DNA from: Paenibacillus profundus
Lineage (GTDB): Bacteria > Bacillota > Bacilli > Paenibacillales > Paenibacillaceae
DNA: 45,783 nucleotides
Direction of reading: 5' to 3'
Assembly: GCF_021369635.1 (NCBI RefSeq)
Contig: NZ_JAJNBZ010000042.1
Span: 1-45,783, forward strand
Shown: positions 25,571 to 34,217 of the stretch, one piece after another
Position numbering within the stretch: the stretch's first letter is position 1
How the letters are laid out: every line of letters begins with the position of its first letter
Translations under genes and position numbers: made by a program
The notes under the pieces: generated by a model
The model's input: the letters and a program-made list of their open reading frames with translations, nothing else
What the model was told of the DNA's origin: nothing
Databases searched by the model: none

Positions 25571-25972
25571 TTACTCTACAATTTTTTCAATAGTAGGTAA
25601 AATCGCAATTGGTGGAAGTGACTTAGTCATTGCTTTGAAATAGACATTCAATCTATCTCCTACTACATATGTTCCATCTTCTGGAATAGGGACAACTACT
25701 ATTTTGCCTTGATCGACTAGCTCTCTCCAATCTCCTTGCACTGCTTCTTCTTTTGTGGGAGTATCTGCAACAGTCATATACTTGTCGCTAATGGACATGA
25801 TATATCCAGTAAAGGGTGATTGTTCTTGTGTCTCGACAGATGATATAGAAGTGCTCTTCGGTGAAGAATCAACTGAATGCGCATAAGCCGGTGTGAATCC
25901 TACTGTAAATCCTAAACCTAAAGTAAGAATGGTTGCTACAGCTACTACTTTTTTTTGTGTGATCATAGTCAT
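25571..25972 (-). CDS. Small secreted DUF3221-like protein
   Basis: 133 aa. Signal peptide (KKVVAVATILTLGLGFTVGF, cleavage near AYA-H). The mature part GYIMSISDKYMTVADTPTKE, then GKIVVVPIPEDGTYVVGDRL and SLPPIAILPTIEKI has the order of DUF3221/YobA-type domains (GYI-x-I, then GDRLNVYF, then PP-x-A). AAGGAGG precedes ATG 25972; an in-frame ATG two codons later is also possible. The function is unknown. It is monocistronic with its own terminator. Confidence 0.7.
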   Translation of the reverse strand: MTMITQKKVVAVATILTLGLGFTVGFTPAYAHSVDSSPKSTSISSVETQEQSPFTGYIMSISDKYMTVADTPTKEEAVQGDWRELVDQGKIVVVPIPEDGTYVVGDRLNVYFKAMTKSLPPIAILPTIEKIVE

Positions 25973-26065
25973 GAACCTCCTTGTAATTTTTGGTTACATT
26001 TCCTTATTTCTATTCTACAAGCAATAAGTCCTTTATTTTTACATATAATTCATAAATTTGTCATA

Positions 26066-26109
26066 AAATAATAAAAAGAGCACTTAGGAATAAGCTCCTA
26101 CGTGCTCTT
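26066..26109 (-). terminator. Terminator of the acyl-CoA catabolic operon
   Basis: AAGAGCAC (26076-26083) and GTGCTCTT (26102-26109) pair, with inner AGGA/TCCT; TTTTATTATT follows on the minus strand. It lies 160 bp beyond the tetR stop. The rest of 25973-26270 shows no gene. Confidence 0.75.
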
Positions 26110-26270
26110 AACAGATGGGTGTCATGTCCATTTTATCTTTGCTATACGAGCAAAGGATTGGAAGTTCATCCCCCACAAATTCCTGCGATGGCAAAACGGC
26201 GCGTTCCCCTCCCACAGGAAGAAGCGACACGCCGAAAAGGATAATCCCTTCCCAATCGGAAAGGGACTGG

Positions 26271-26846
26271 CTACTTTTTCATCCCGTTGAGGAACATTTC
26301 GGTATAGATGGACGCGACCTCGGCATCACTCATCGGGCCATCCGGATTAAACCATGTGTAACACCAGTTGCAAGCGCCGAGCACACTGAACGTCATCATA
26401 TCTGCCGGCAAATCATCGCGGAACTCTCCGCTTGCCATTCCCTGTTCGATAATAAATTGAAAGTTGAACCGGAACTGGTCCCGCTTTCCCGTCATGTCGC
26501 TCAGGTCGTCGCCTGTAATATGGAGCAGTTCACGGAAAAAGATTCTTGCGCTTCCTCCCCGGTCTCTAATTTGTTGAATCAACATCTGGATGACATCAGA
26601 AAGCTTCTCTTTCCATGATTTGTCCGGTTGCTCGATAATGCGGCGCTGCTGCTCAAGAATATAATCAATGTACTGGAGATGAATTTGCGTAAGCAGTTGT
26701 TCTTTGCTGGTAAAGTAATAGTAGAAGGTTCCTTTTGTCACGCCCAGCGTATCGACAATGTCCTGAATCGACGTTTCGCTGAATCCTTTCTTTTCAAAAA
26801 GCGCGATGCTGTGCTTGATGATTCTATCTTTCATGGACGGCTCCAA
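26271..26846 (-). CDS. TetR/AcrR family regulator
   Basis: 191 aa. The N-terminal TetR HTH is clear: RIIKHSIALFEKKGFSETSI, then VTKGTFYYYFTSKEQLL. The C-terminal ligand domain contains MTFSVLGACNWCYTWFNPDG, a pattern seen in FadR/KstR-like regulators of acyl-CoA catabolism. It is last gene of the operon, 113 bp after the ligase stop. I infer that it represses the operon at the palindrome 32846-32875 until an acyl-CoA intermediate binds. The start is either TTG 26846 (GAGGAGG, 10-nt spacing) or ATG 26834 (TGGAG, 6-nt spacing). Confidence 0.9.
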   Translation of the reverse strand: MEPSMKDRIIKHSIALFEKKGFSETSIQDIVDTLGVTKGTFYYYFTSKEQLLTQIHLQYIDYILEQQRRIIEQPDKSWKEKLSDVIQMLIQQIRDRGGSARIFFRELLHITGDDLSDMTGKRDQFRFNFQFIIEQGMASGEFRDDLPADMMTFSVLGACNWCYTWFNPDGPMSDAEVASIYTEMFLNGMKK

Positions 26847-26959
26847 GCGGGATTCTCCTCCTCATGTCGAATGAACTGTTTCTATGTTATCTTGAAAAAT
26901 AGAGACATGTAAAGGAAACAAATGGGACTAATAAGCCAAACTTGCAAGCAACGTCCTCT

Positions 26960-28648
26960 TTACATGGAATTAGCGCCTTCTTTTTTCGCTTTATCCCACG
27001 CTTCCTCCTGCAATTTGCGCCATAAAATTTTACCGCTGCCGGTTATCGGAAGCGAAGCAACGAACTCAACAATGCGGGGATACTTGTAAGCTGCCATATG
27101 CTGCTGCGCCCAGCTTATAATATCGCCCGCTTCCACCGTACCGCGCTTGTCTTCATACAGGACGACGAAGGCTTTGATTTCCTCGCCCTTTCTCTCATCC
27201 GGCACACCGATGACACAAGCTTCTTGAATAGCCGGGTGCTTGTAAAGAATCGATTCCACCTCCGTTGGCCATACCTTGAAGCCGGAAGCGTTAATCATGC
27301 GCTTCACACGATCGACGATAAAGAAGTATCCTTCTTCGTCATATCGCCCGATATCCCCGGTACGGATAAACGGTTTACCGTCCACTTCTATGAAAGCTTT
27401 CTTTGTGTCCTCCGGATTATTCCAATACCCTTGAAATAATTGCGGTCCGTTGATAATAATTTCCCCTACTTCATGAGGTCCTTTCTCTTCAAGCGTCACA
27501 GGGTCAATGATGCGGGAGTCCACGTCGAACGCCGGGATGCCGAGACATTGCAGCTTCGGCCGATCGATCGGATTGCAGTGCGTTTGTGCCATCGTTTCCG
27601 ACAGACCGTATCCTTCTACAAACCGAATACCGGTTGCTTGGTGCAGCTTCTCGCCGACGGCTTCCGGCAGCCCCGCTCCACCTCCGTTAATGACCGTAAG
27701 CGAGCTGATGTCGTACTGATGCAAGCGTGGATTGGCCAAAAAATCAATGATCATCGTGCTGATCCCGGTCCAATGCGTACACCCGTAGCGTTCAATCAGC
27801 AGTGCTGCCGTATTTCGCTCCCACCGCGTCATAATTACCATGGTGGAACCGATATAGATAGGCACATGCATGCTGTGAATCATTCCGCTCACATGGAATA
27901 ACGGAAGCGTCGCCAATCCCTTCGATTCAGGCGTCAGTGCGCCCCAGAATGCGGTTGATATCACATTGGCCTGCACCGACTTGTGGGTATGCATGCAGCC
28001 TTTCGGTTTGCCTGTCGTGCCGGAAGTGTAAGGCAGAACCGCCAGATCACGCGCCTCCGTCTTCGGGAAAGGCCGCGGTTCGATTGCGGCCGCCATAGCT
28101 TCTGTCCATGGAATGACTTGCGAGGATGCCGCTTCGAGCCGCGGGGCCTTGCAGATGTCCGGCACTTCTGCGCCTGCAATCTTGCAGTAGTCGGAATAAG
28201 TAGCGAGAATAATGCGTTCCAGACAGCTGGACGCAAGCAGCGGTTCGATACGCGGATACAGCTCCTGACTGACCAGGCCGACTCTCACGCTGCCGTCTTC
28301 GATAAAAAAAGACAGCTCTTCCGTCAGATTCATCGGATTGATCGGCACGACGATGCCGCCGGACCGCAAAATCGCATAATAGGAGATAATGAATTGAGGG
28401 CTATTCTGCATGTACAACAACACACGATCGCCTTTCTGAACACCCAGATGGAGCAAATAAGCGGCCATGCGGTTTACTTCTTCCAGTAAAGTTCGATAGG
28501 AGAAAAAATTATCATAATAAATGATGGCTGTCTTATCTGGGTAGCGGCGGGCGGTAACTTCCAAATTGTCGCTCAGCGTCGTGTCCGGAACCGAAAGTGT
28601 AGCAGGCATGCGCGCAGGCCAATATGCAAAATAGGAACGTATCACCAA
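26960..28648 (-). CDS. AMP-forming acyl-CoA ligase
   Basis: 562 aa, full length. ANL-superfamily motifs in order: LPYTSGTTGKPKGCMHTHKS (ATP/P-loop, ~208-227), VEGYGLSETMAQTHCNP (A5), FIRTGDIGRYDEEGYFFIVD (A7), RVKRMINASGFKVWPTEVES (A8, with hinge) and LPITGSGKILWRKL with the A10 lysine. It activates a carboxylic acid to its acyl-CoA through an acyl-adenylate, in the cytoplasm or at the membrane. Within this operon it should be the entry enzyme. The start is GTG with GAGGAGG. Chain-length preference cannot be deduced. Confidence 0.93.
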   Translation of the reverse strand: MVIRSYFAYWPARMPATLSVPDTTLSDNLEVTARRYPDKTAIIYYDNFFSYRTLLEEVNRMAAYLLHLGVQKGDRVLLYMQNSPQFIISYYAILRSGGIVVPINPMNLTEELSFFIEDGSVRVGLVSQELYPRIEPLLASSCLERIILATYSDYCKIAGAEVPDICKAPRLEAASSQVIPWTEAMAAAIEPRPFPKTEARDLAVLPYTSGTTGKPKGCMHTHKSVQANVISTAFWGALTPESKGLATLPLFHVSGMIHSMHVPIYIGSTMVIMTRWERNTAALLIERYGCTHWTGISTMIIDFLANPRLHQYDISSLTVINGGGAGLPEAVGEKLHQATGIRFVEGYGLSETMAQTHCNPIDRPKLQCLGIPAFDVDSRIIDPVTLEEKGPHEVGEIIINGPQLFQGYWNNPEDTKKAFIEVDGKPFIRTGDIGRYDEEGYFFIVDRVKRMINASGFKVWPTEVESILYKHPAIQEACVIGVPDERKGEEIKAFVVLYEDKRGTVEAGDIISWAQQHMAAYKYPRIVEFVASLPITGSGKILWRKLQEEAWDKAKKEGANSM

Positions 28649-28714
28649 AAATTCGCCTCCTCATTCATACGAATCTCGAAATCTCTGGAACTGCCAACGG
28701 ATAGAGCCATTCTG

Positions 28715-29494
28715 CTAGCGGCCTTTAAATGACGGTTGCCGCTTTTCTGTAAACGCCTGCACCCCTTCCCGGTGGTCTTCGGTCGTAACCATCATCGCCT
28801 GTGCAGTCCGCTCCCGCTCAAGAATATGATCCAAGCTGGACGCTAATGACTGATCGGCAATTTTTTTGATCATTCCGTATGCCTTGCTAGGCCCCTTTGC
28901 CAAACGGGAGGCGTATTGCATAGCGCCTGCCTCCAGTTCTTCAAGCGGATACAGCCGGTTGACGATGCCAATGCGGTGCGCATATTCCGCCTCAATCGGC
29001 TCTGCGCTGAATAACAGTTCTTTGGCCCGGTGTATTCCGATCAAATGCGGCAAGAAGAAGAGTCCTCCTCCATCGGAAATCAGCCCCACTTGAGCAAAGC
29101 TCATCGTAAATTTGCTGCCATTCGCCGCCAGAATCAAATCACATGCCAAGGCCAAGTTAAAACCCGCACCAGCCGCAAATCCATGCACAACCGCAATGAC
29201 AGGCTTCTCTATTTCCTTGATTAATTGGATTAACTTATTGAGCTTCCCGATATGATCGTATACGTTCTCTGGGGTTGCATCGCCCATCGTCTTCACGTCG
29301 CCGCCCGCACTGAAGGAACGCCCCGCACCCGAAATGCAGATAACCCGAATGTCCGCGTCCGCTCTCGCCTCTTCTAACGCCTCGATTAATCCCAGAATCA
29401 TCGGCGCACTGAACGCATTCAGCGCCTCCGGACGGTTTAATTTCAGTGACAGGACATGCCCATCCTTATGTGCCAGCAAATGTTCGTTACCCAT
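28715..29494 (-). CDS. Enoyl-CoA hydratase/isomerase family protein, isomerase-like
   Basis: 259 aa crotonase fold. Oxyanion-hole segments: GRSFSAGGDVKTMG and HGFAAGAGFNLALACDLILA. Where hydratases carry PE-x-x-LG-x-IPGAGG this protein has FAQVGLISDGGGLFFLPHLI, so the first catalytic Glu is absent and an Asp takes the place seen in PaaG-type isomerases. I therefore predict a double-bond isomerase or related activity rather than ordinary hydration. It has a strong AAGGAGG. It lies between kinase and ligase genes of the acyl-CoA operon. Confidence 0.88.
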   Translation of the reverse strand: MGNEHLLAHKDGHVLSLKLNRPEALNAFSAPMILGLIEALEEARADADIRVICISGAGRSFSAGGDVKTMGDATPENVYDHIGKLNKLIQLIKEIEKPVIAVVHGFAAGAGFNLALACDLILAANGSKFTMSFAQVGLISDGGGLFFLPHLIGIHRAKELLFSAEPIEAEYAHRIGIVNRLYPLEELEAGAMQYASRLAKGPSKAYGMIKKIADQSLASSLDHILERERTAQAMMVTTEDHREGVQAFTEKRQPSFKGR

Positions 29495-29617
29495 ATTCGT
29501 TCAAACCTCCTTCGTTTCATTTCTTTCGCAAGCAAACCTCGTATCTCTCAAAAGCGCCGTTTGGAATATGCATTCATCGCTTGCATCCTGCCCATCTATG
29601 TTGGACAACGCGTTTGC

Positions 29618-30703
29618 CTACCGCTCCCGTCGTTCAGTCTGCCGCAAAGCATGCGCAACCAACGCTTGCACGGTTTCATTGAAGCGGGCAAACCGCTCAT
29701 CCTTCGTCTGCCCCTTTTTCCAACGGTAATAAATTTGCTGACAGATGACGGCAAGCTTGAAATAAGCAAACGTCAAATAGTAATGAACGTCCGACACATC
29801 GCGTCCGCTTCGGGTCGCATAAGCCTCCATGAATTCATCCCGCGTCATAAATCCCGATCGAATCGTCAACGGAAGATGACCCAAGCCGCGCAACAGCTCC
29901 GGCGGGTCATCCTGCTCGAACCAATAACTGAGCGCAGCACCGACATCGGCCATCGGATCTCCAATCGTCGCCATCTCCCAGTCGAACACGCCAGACATTT
30001 CACTTATATTGCTGCCGGAGAACATCACATTGTTCAGCTTATAATCATAGTGAATGACAGTCGGATCTTGTGAAGCCGGCAGTGAGTCGACAAGCCAATT
30101 TTTAAGCTGCTCCGCTTCCTGAATCTCCTCTGTCTTCGCCCGCTCATACCGTTCCACCCAGCCATGGACTTGCCGCCGCATAAAGCCGTCCGGTTGGCTG
30201 ATCGCTGTCAGGTTCGTCTCTTGGTAAGGCACCTCGTGCAGCTGCACGAGTGTTGTCACCATCGTCTCGGAAATTTTTCTCCCCAACTCGGGCGTGTATT
30301 CCACATGCGGCGGAAAGCTTCGATCCAAAATGACTCCGTGCCGCCTCTCCATAACGAAGAACGGACTGCCGATAACAGAGATGTCCTCGCAGTATAAATA
30401 CGGACGGGGCGCGAGCGTAAAAAATGGATGCAGCCGGTCGAGGATGGTGTATTCGCGCTCCATGTCATGCGCTTTGGGCGCAACTGGGCCGAAAGGAGGA
30501 CGACGCACAACCGCCTGCCACTCTCCCATGCGAATTTGATAGGTTAAGTTGGAATGACCCGCCCCGAACTGTTCGACTTCCATCGAACCGCCAGACGGAA
30601 TGTCCAGATGATCCCGCAAATACGTCTCAAGCGCAGCGAAATTCAGTTCTTCGCCCTTCCGAACGGGAATCGTGTCCTTCGGTAATGCATCTTGCTTGGA
30701 CAT
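29618..30703 (-). CDS. APH-like acyl-CoA kinase (ACAD10/11 or LvaA type)
   Basis: 361 aa. Aminoglycoside-phosphotransferase fold: FGAGHSNLTYQIRMGEWQAV (Gly loop), VVRRPPFGPVAPKAHDMERE, VIGSPFFVMERRHG (hinge), catalytic HYDYKLNNVMF and DWEMATIGDPMADVG. These match the kinase half of human ACAD11 and related bacterial proteins, which, in the known cases, phosphorylate the 4-hydroxyl of hydroxyacyl-CoA. It is therefore not an antibiotic-resistance enzyme. AGGGGG precedes the ATG. The neighbouring ACAD gene would be its partner. Confidence 0.9.
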   Translation of the reverse strand: MSKQDALPKDTIPVRKGEELNFAALETYLRDHLDIPSGGSMEVEQFGAGHSNLTYQIRMGEWQAVVRRPPFGPVAPKAHDMEREYTILDRLHPFFTLAPRPYLYCEDISVIGSPFFVMERRHGVILDRSFPPHVEYTPELGRKISETMVTTLVQLHEVPYQETNLTAISQPDGFMRRQVHGWVERYERAKTEEIQEAEQLKNWLVDSLPASQDPTVIHYDYKLNNVMFSGSNISEMSGVFDWEMATIGDPMADVGAALSYWFEQDDPPELLRGLGHLPLTIRSGFMTRDEFMEAYATRSGRDVSDVHYYLTFAYFKLAVICQQIYYRWKKGQTKDERFARFNETVQALVAHALRQTERRER

Positions 30704-30780
30704 CGTTTATGCAAGCCCCCTTATCGTATGATTACTTTCAAACCGTGGTCGAAGAAATGCCGCCGTTTTCCAATACGAAG

Positions 30781-31557
30781 CTACATTGCTGACATGCCTC
30801 CATCAACCGTCAGCACTGCGCCAGTCATGTAGTTGGAAGCGTCTGATGCCAGAAATACGGCGCTGCCCTTGAGATCGCTGTCAGAGCCAAGTCGCCCTAG
30901 CGGAGTGAGCCCGAGAATTTGTTCGCTTCCATGATGAAGGATCTCCCGGGTCATCTTGGTCGGGAAAAAACCGGGCGCAATCGCATTAATATTAATATTA
31001 TGCTTGCCCCACTTGACCGCCAAATCTCTCGTAAACGCGATGACCGCTCCCTTGCTCGCGCTGTAGCCGACAGCGTCCAGCCACTTTGGATCGGTTCCGC
31101 TTAGCCCAGCTATGGAAGCAATGTTGATAATCTTGCCGCCGTTCTGTTCGATCATGACCCGGCCAACCGCCTGCGACATTAAGAACGTTCCGGTCACGTT
31201 AATGTCCATTACTTTATTCCAGGCTTCCAGCGGCATATCGACCGCGGGCGCACCCCATGAGGCGCCGCTATTATTGACCAGAATGTCGATGCGCCCGAAC
31301 GTTGCTGCCGTTTGTTCCACAACTCGCCGCACATCTTCAGGATTTCTTACGTCACAAGCCATAGCCGCGCATGACACGCCCGTGTCCTGTTGAATCCGCG
31401 TTACGGCCTCCTCGCAAGTCTCCACATTCCGCGAGCACAGGACAAGATTGGCCCCTGCTTCGGCCAGCCCTTGGGCAATCTGTGCCCCGAGCCCGCGGCC
31501 GCCGCCAGTAACAATCGCGGTTCTGCCCGTCAAATCAAATAATTGTTTGGCGTTCAT
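30781..31557 (-). CDS. Short-chain dehydrogenase/reductase
   Basis: 258 aa classical SDR. Cofactor loop TGGGRGLGAQIAQGL, NNSGASW, catalytic Ser in NIASIAGLSG, YSASKGA (Tyr/Lys), and a C-terminal TGAVLTVDGGMSAM. It oxidises or reduces a hydroxy/keto group with NAD(P)H. In this operon it could interconvert a 4-oxo- and 4-hydroxyacyl-CoA or act on 3-hydroxyacyl-CoA. The start chosen is ATG 31557 (MNAKQLF), with AAGGGGG 8 nt upstream; ATG 31575 has no ribosome binding site. Confidence 0.92.
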   Translation of the reverse strand: MNAKQLFDLTGRTAIVTGGGRGLGAQIAQGLAEAGANLVLCSRNVETCEEAVTRIQQDTGVSCAAMACDVRNPEDVRRVVEQTAATFGRIDILVNNSGASWGAPAVDMPLEAWNKVMDINVTGTFLMSQAVGRVMIEQNGGKIINIASIAGLSGTDPKWLDAVGYSASKGAVIAFTRDLAVKWGKHNININAIAPGFFPTKMTREILHHGSEQILGLTPLGRLGSDSDLKGSAVFLASDASNYMTGAVLTVDGGMSAM

Positions 31558-31600
31558 CCTCCGTACCCCCTTCATCTACGACGCCGATATACAGATCCAT

Positions 31601-32827
31601 TTAGACCGTAACCGCTTTCATGTTTTCGTGTTTTCTCAGCTCAAGCTTGGCAATCGCAGCTTTGTGCACTTCATCCGGACCGTCCGCCAGACGCAGCGTT
31701 CTCGCATTGGCCCAATGCGAAGCGAGCGGGAAGTCTTCGCTGACACCGGCGGCGCCCAGCGCCTGAATGGCCCGATCCAGCACCTGCAATGCCATATTGG
31801 GCGCTACCACTTTAATCATGGCAATCTCCGCCTTAGCCGCCTTGTTCCCGACCGTATCCATCATATAAGCCGCTTTCAGCGTCAGCAGGCGCGCTTGTTC
31901 GATCTCGATGCGCGAAGCGGCAATCCAATCTTGAATTACGCCCTGCTTAGCAAGCGTCTTCCCGAATGCCATGCGCTGCCGCACACGCTTGCACAGCTGC
32001 TCGAGCGCACGCTCCGCCGCACCGATCAGACGCATGCAATGATGGATGCGCCCCGGTCCCAATCGTCCTTGCGCAATGGCAAATCCCTTGCCTGCTTCCC
32101 ACAGGATTGAATCGGCAGGCACATGCACTTCGTCATACTCAATCTCCGCATGACCGTGCGGCGCGTGATCATATCCGAACACTTGAAGCATGCGGTCAAC
32201 CCGGACACCGGGTGTATCCATGGGCACCAAAATCATCGATTGCTGCTCGTAGAGCGGCGCGCCTGCGTCGGTCTTCCCCATCACGATCGCCACCTTGCAG
32301 CGCGGGTCGCCCGCACCCGAAGACCACCATTTGCGTCCGGTAACGACGTACTCATTCCCTTTACGCTCAATTGTCGCTTCGATATTCGTCGCATCCGATG
32401 ACGCGACATCCGGTTCCGTCATCGAGAAGCATGAACGGATGTCCCCTTCAAGCAAAGGAATGAGCCATTTGTCCTTCTGCTCCTGAGTACCGTACCGAAC
32501 GAGGACTTCCATGTTACCCGTATCTGGAGCTGCGCAGTTGAATACTTCGGGCGCGATGAGCGAACGGCCCATGATTTCACACAGCGGCGCGTATTCTAGA
32601 TTGGTAAGGCCTGCTCCGTATTCGCTGTCTGGTAAAAACAGATTCCAGAGGCCGGCTTTCTTGGCCTGCTGCTTCATCTGCTCCATAATTGGCGGAACCG
32701 TCCACCTGCTGCCGGCCTGATGCAACTGCTCTTCGTACGTCTTTTCATTCGGATACACCACTTCATTCATAAATTCCAGCAACGATTTCTGCAAGGACTG
32801 CACTTTCTCGGAGTAATCAAAGTTCAT
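31601..32827 (-). CDS. Acyl-CoA dehydrogenase, ACAD10/11 type
   Basis: 408 aa. FAD enzyme signatures [68 protein letters not shown] and [10 protein letters not shown]. The GAGDPRCK and [10 protein letters not shown] segments closely match the dehydrogenase half of mammalian ACAD11 and LvaC-like bacterial proteins, which convert 4-phosphoacyl-CoA to an enoyl-CoA. GGGAGG before ATG 32827 decides the start; the longer frame (from 32953) would run through the promoter and operator. It is the first gene of the operon. Confidence 0.93.
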   Translation of the reverse strand: MNFDYSEKVQSLQKSLLEFMNEVVYPNEKTYEEQLHQAGSRWTVPPIMEQMKQQAKKAGLWNLFLPDSEYGAGLTNLEYAPLCEIMGRSLIAPEVFNCAAPDTGNMEVLVRYGTQEQKDKWLIPLLEGDIRSCFSMTEPDVASSDATNIEATIERKGNEYVVTGRKWWSSGAGDPRCKVAIVMGKTDAGAPLYEQQSMILVPMDTPGVRVDRMLQVFGYDHAPHGHAEIEYDEVHVPADSILWEAGKGFAIAQGRLGPGRIHHCMRLIGAAERALEQLCKRVRQRMAFGKTLAKQGVIQDWIAASRIEIEQARLLTLKAAYMMDTVGNKAAKAEIAMIKVVAPNMALQVLDRAIQALGAAGVSEDFPLASHWANARTLRLADGPDEVHKAAIAKLELRKHENMKAVTV

Positions 32828-32845
32828 TGAAATTTCCTCCCTTCG

Positions 32846-32875
32846 GTCAACATACTGACCGGATAGTATGTTGAC
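32846..32875. promoter_or_regulatory. Palindromic operator, probable TetR site
   Basis: GTCAACATACT (32846-32856) and AGTATGTTGAC (32865-32875) are perfect 11-bp inverted arms around GACCGGAT. It begins one base beyond the -10 box and covers the expected transcription start. TetR-family proteins bind palindromes of this kind; the tetR gene ends the same operon. Confidence 0.75.
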
Positions 32876-32904
32876 GTTATAATCACTATAGATTAGTTTT
32901 CCAA
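32876..32904 (-). promoter_or_regulatory. Sigma-A promoter of the acyl-CoA operon
   Basis: On the minus strand TTGGAA (32899-32904), 17 nt, TATAAC (32876-32881). Confidence 0.7.
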
Positions 32905-33054
32905 AATATTCAAGAGATTCCTTTCTCCAAATCGCGCACCGTTTCTCTGTCACGTGACGCTCTTCTCGTCACAATATCAAAAAACGTGAAAAACTCTTTT
33001 ACATCCCCCCGTTTTATTAATCCTCTCCCGATTTCGAACTATCGTCTCTCTCCC

Positions 33055-33093
33055 CTAACAACAAACGAGCCTTCGGATAAGATCCAAGGCTCG
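33055..33093 (-). terminator. Terminator of the phosphotransferase gene
   Basis: CGAGCCTT (33066-33073) pairs with AAGGCTCG (33086-33093), extended outside by A/T pairs; TTTGTTGTT follows on the minus strand. It lies 93 bp after the stop. Confidence 0.75.
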
Positions 33094-33185
33094 CTTGTTG
33101 TACACTTCCATTTTATTTACGTAAGAAAAGAGACATGACCATCGATTTATTAAAAAAACCGATTCGTGACTAATCAAGATCATGC

Positions 33186-34100
33186 TCATTCAGCATAGTT
33201 TGGCAAATACCAGTCCGGTATGTATGTTTGAAATTCATCATACCATTTCAAAACATCTCCGGCTCGTTCCAGCATAATATCAACTTCTTCTTTTCCAAAT
33301 GGAATCGCCCAGTGAATTGCTGAAAGTTGGTTGCTTGCAATATATAAAGCCATTAATCTAAAGAATAAATCGGGCACATCGTTATTAAAATATCCATTGA
33401 TGCGGCCCGATGCAAATATTCCACTCATGCCTGCACACCATGTAATACGATTGAATTCCTCCCATGGGTCACCATAATCAAACCTATTAAAATCAATGAT
33501 ACCCAGTTCGCCAGATTTTGTAACAATCATATTTCCAACATGATAATCACCGTGTTGAAAAGACTGGAAACGGTTTTCTAATAGATATCGATTTTGTTCA
33601 ATATAGTAGATTATTTTATCTGCACCCTCTAAATGAATACCACACGCTTTATAATTCGTTATATATTTATTTATTTTTCCATTATAATACTCTGCCCAAG
33701 GCGTTTGATTGTTCTCCGCAGGGATTTGATGCATTTTGCTTAAAAATTCCCCTGCTTTAACGCCAAGCCGATATTGCTCCTTAGCGCTTAGAGCAGGAAT
33801 AACCTGTATCGCATCCTCTCCTTCGACCCAAGTGAATAAAGAGTATACGGACTGACCGTTATTGCAAATTCCAAAATCAATTGGCCGGGACATTAGAATA
33901 TTAATATGATCAAGCTTAGTTACAGATTCAAATTCCCGTTTCTTATTTTCATATTGGGATATATCCGCCATTCTAAGCAACAATTCTCTGCCGTCTATAG
34001 CTTTAATATAATATTTCTTGTCTTTTGACCAACCTTTATGAACAGCCTCTACGATGTTCCATGTACAGGCATCCGGTATTTCGCTAAAGGTTTTATTCAC
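33186..34100 (-). CDS. APH/choline-kinase-like phosphotransferase
   Basis: 304 aa. Kinase fold with catalytic FQHGDYHVGNMIV (HGDxxxxN) and metal-binding IIDFNRFDYGDPWEEFNR; hinge VYSLFTWVEGEDA. It belongs to the broad APH family, which includes antibiotic kinases but also sugar and metabolite kinases. It is clearly AT-richer than its neighbours, with own terminator, which suggests separate acquisition. The substrate is unknown, and resistance should not be assumed. The ribosome binding site is GGAGG about 10 nt before the ATG. Confidence 0.85.
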   Translation of the reverse strand: MNKTFSEIPDACTWNIVEAVHKGWSKDKKYYIKAIDGRELLLRMADISQYENKKREFESVTKLDHINILMSRPIDFGICNNGQSVYSLFTWVEGEDAIQVIPALSAKEQYRLGVKAGEFLSKMHQIPAENNQTPWAEYYNGKINKYITNYKACGIHLEGADKIIYYIEQNRYLLENRFQSFQHGDYHVGNMIVTKSGELGIIDFNRFDYGDPWEEFNRITWCAGMSGIFASGRINGYFNNDVPDLFFRLMALYIASNQLSAIHWAIPFGKEEVDIMLERAGDVLKWYDEFQTYIPDWYLPNYAE

Positions 34101-34217
34101 CCTGCTATACCTCCCCGCGATTTCTTAAAACCGTTAAATATAGTATAGCATCCATTAGCTCAACGATTCATTCTCATTCACTATATTTCCCATACGCGAT
34201 TGGAGATCGACGACACG

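Noticed and set aside
29618..30703. Aminoglycoside resistance kinase
   Set aside because: Motifs and operon partners match the kinase half of ACAD11, not antibiotic kinases.
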